A stretch of DNA of 64,000 nucleotides from Maylandia zebra (lineage: Eukaryota; Chordata; Actinopteri; Cichliformes; Cichlidae). A program made the position numbers and the translations under genes. Positions within the stretch are counted from its first letter, which is position 1. Every line of letters begins with the position of its first letter. This document shows positions 62,937-64,000 of this stretch, piece after piece. Location: positions 5,261,029 to 5,325,028 of the forward strand of contig NC_135185.1 of NCBI RefSeq assembly GCF_041146795.1, in the 5' to 3' direction. The notes beneath the pieces were generated by a model. It saw only the letters and a program-made list of their open reading frames with translations, ran no database searches and had not been told where the DNA came from.

Positions 62937-63609
62937 GGCCATGTCCACACTAATATGTTTTGGTTTGAAAACGCATCATTTTGGCCTTCCGTCCACACTG
63001 AGACGGTGTTTTCAGTCAGGAAAAACGGAGCGTTTTGAAAACGCTCTCCAAAGCAGATTCATTTGAAAACTCTATTTTCGCGGCGCAGTGTGGACAGCGA
63101 ACCCGGAGCCTTTTCGAAAACGATGACATATTTTAGTCATGTGATGCAGTCATGTGACCAATTAAACTAAGATAGTGGAGGGCATTACACAGCAGTTGTT
63201 TTGTTTGCTCTCAATTTTGACAGCTCTATTAAAGATTTAATATCAGTGTGTACATGCTCCAGATAGTTTTTCTTCAAGTTCTTTAATTCACGCTCGCTTT
63301 TGCAACCTTGTACTTTTGTGTTACTCGCACCAACAACTCCACCTCATTGTTGGTCCATTTAAAAAAAACTCTGTGCTTTTCCTCGACATTTTGCAGCAAC
63401 GTTTCAAAGAGCTGGAAAGTAAATAAACAGCAGACAGAAATGAGGCAGGTCGAATTGTATTGCGTTTCACGCATGCGCAGTACTGGAACGTAAGCGTTTT
63501 CATCCGTTTCAGTGTGGATGAACAACTATGAAAACGATAGTGTGGACGCGGAGCGTTTTCAGACGTATACGCCGTTTTCAAATATATGTGGGCTAGTGCA
63601 GACATAGCT
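62937..63609 (-). mobile_element. Harbinger-like element (673 bp) with Myb-like protein remnant
   Basis: The ends are GGCCATGTCCACACTA and, inverted, AGCTATGTCTGCACTA, with a TAA target duplication on each side (62934-62936 and 63610-63612), as expected for PIF/Harbinger (TWA sites). Sub-termini carry many inverted GAAAACG/CGTTTTC repeats. On the minus strand 63366-63286 reads FFKWTNNEVELLVRVTQKYK and then VAKASVN. This W-T-x2-E-V-E-L-L pattern is the start of the Myb/SANT-like domain of the second Harbinger protein. The remainder of both Harbinger genes is absent, so the element is non-autonomous. Confidence 0.75.
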
Positions 63610-64000
63610 TAATAGTGACCAATGAAGTGTATGTAAACAGCTAACAGTGGTTTATTTTACAGTCTTACTGTATTTATTTGTGGTTCAGTGACTGAGCCGG
63701 CACACCGTCCGTCTTTTTCAACACTTCCATGGTTCAGTTTCACACGTTCACTTTGCATTCACACACATCCACACATTTCCCACCTCCTCAGTACAATCAC
63801 AGTCTGCTGCTCCTGACCACTGCCTCAGCAGCTCCACTGGAGCTCCACTTTTAGCCCCGGACGGTCTCTTTACCTATTATGGATTTGAATTTTTGCTGTT
63901 ATTCATTTTCTCCTGCCTCTATACTGGATTCTCTTCAGAATCTCTTTGAGCACAGACTCATGGGAAAATTAAAAAGAAAAAAAAATGTTTCAGTAACATG

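Larger units (their letters stand above)
58829..64000 (+). other. ppp2r5e: Start of ppp2r5e intron 2 (runs past the window)
   Basis: No exon is recognised in these 5.2 kb. The stretch holds a Tc1-type terminal remnant near 59,828-59,892, a T-run near 60,033, a LINE-like tail with (TTA/TTC)n at 61,826-61,888 and a Harbinger-like element at 62,937-63,609. A 127-codon open frame at 60,149-60,532 resembles no protein I know and lacks splice or codon support. The last 400 bases are unremarkable. Confidence 0.65.

Overview
The window is vertebrate nuclear DNA from a teleost fish, most likely a percomorph and possibly a cichlid. The evidence is large AT-rich introns with GT-AG splice sites, CpG-rich promoters, and many fish-type transposons (hAT and Harbinger miniatures, Tc1-like relics, LINE-type fragments, microsatellites). 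No bacterial operon, CRISPR array, tRNA or rRNA was seen.

Four protein-coding genes lie on the + strand. (1) About 2.0-8.4 kb: a SERTA-domain gene closest to SERTAD4. Exons are proposed at 2986-3009 (tentative), 3533-3623, 4710-4810 and 6287-6715, followed by a long 3' UTR. (2) 9.5-35.5 kb: sgpp1, sphingosine-1-phosphate phosphatase 1. It is complete in three coding exons (9493-10329, 23639-23728, 32748-33299), encodes 492 aa, and keeps all three PAP2 phosphatase motifs. (3) 40.9-43.3 kb: wdr89, a WD-repeat protein of 378 aa in one coding exon with a separate 5' UTR exon. (4) 47.6 kb to beyond the right edge: ppp2r5e, the PP2A B56-epsilon regulatory subunit. The window holds its CpG-rich promoter, two candidate first exons and the first conserved coding exon (58672-58828).

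The order and orientation sgpp1 > wdr89 > ppp2r5e match human 14q23 as I recall it. The SERTA gene is the unexpected member. Human SERTAD4 lies on 1q32 near PPP2R5A, the paralogue of PPP2R5E, so this gene may be a second-round (2R) whole-genome-duplication sister of SERTAD4 that mammals lost. That is the most interesting reading of the window, and it is an inference.

Mobile DNA fills the introns and spacers. Three non-autonomous hAT elements have perfect 8-bp target duplications (11654-12997, 20752-21756, 55659-56498); the last carries a decayed transposase fragment and a nested repeat. A Harbinger-like element (62937-63609) carries a Myb-like fragment. Two related Tc1-like relics lie in opposite orientation on either side of the ppp2r5e promoter (about 45.2-46.1 and 50.8-51.7 kb). 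Four A-rich degenerate tandem tracts and several simple repeats complete the picture. The products act in separate processes (transcriptional co-regulation, sphingolipid turnover, WD scaffolding, PP2A targeting); they are neighbours by conserved synteny, not an operon.
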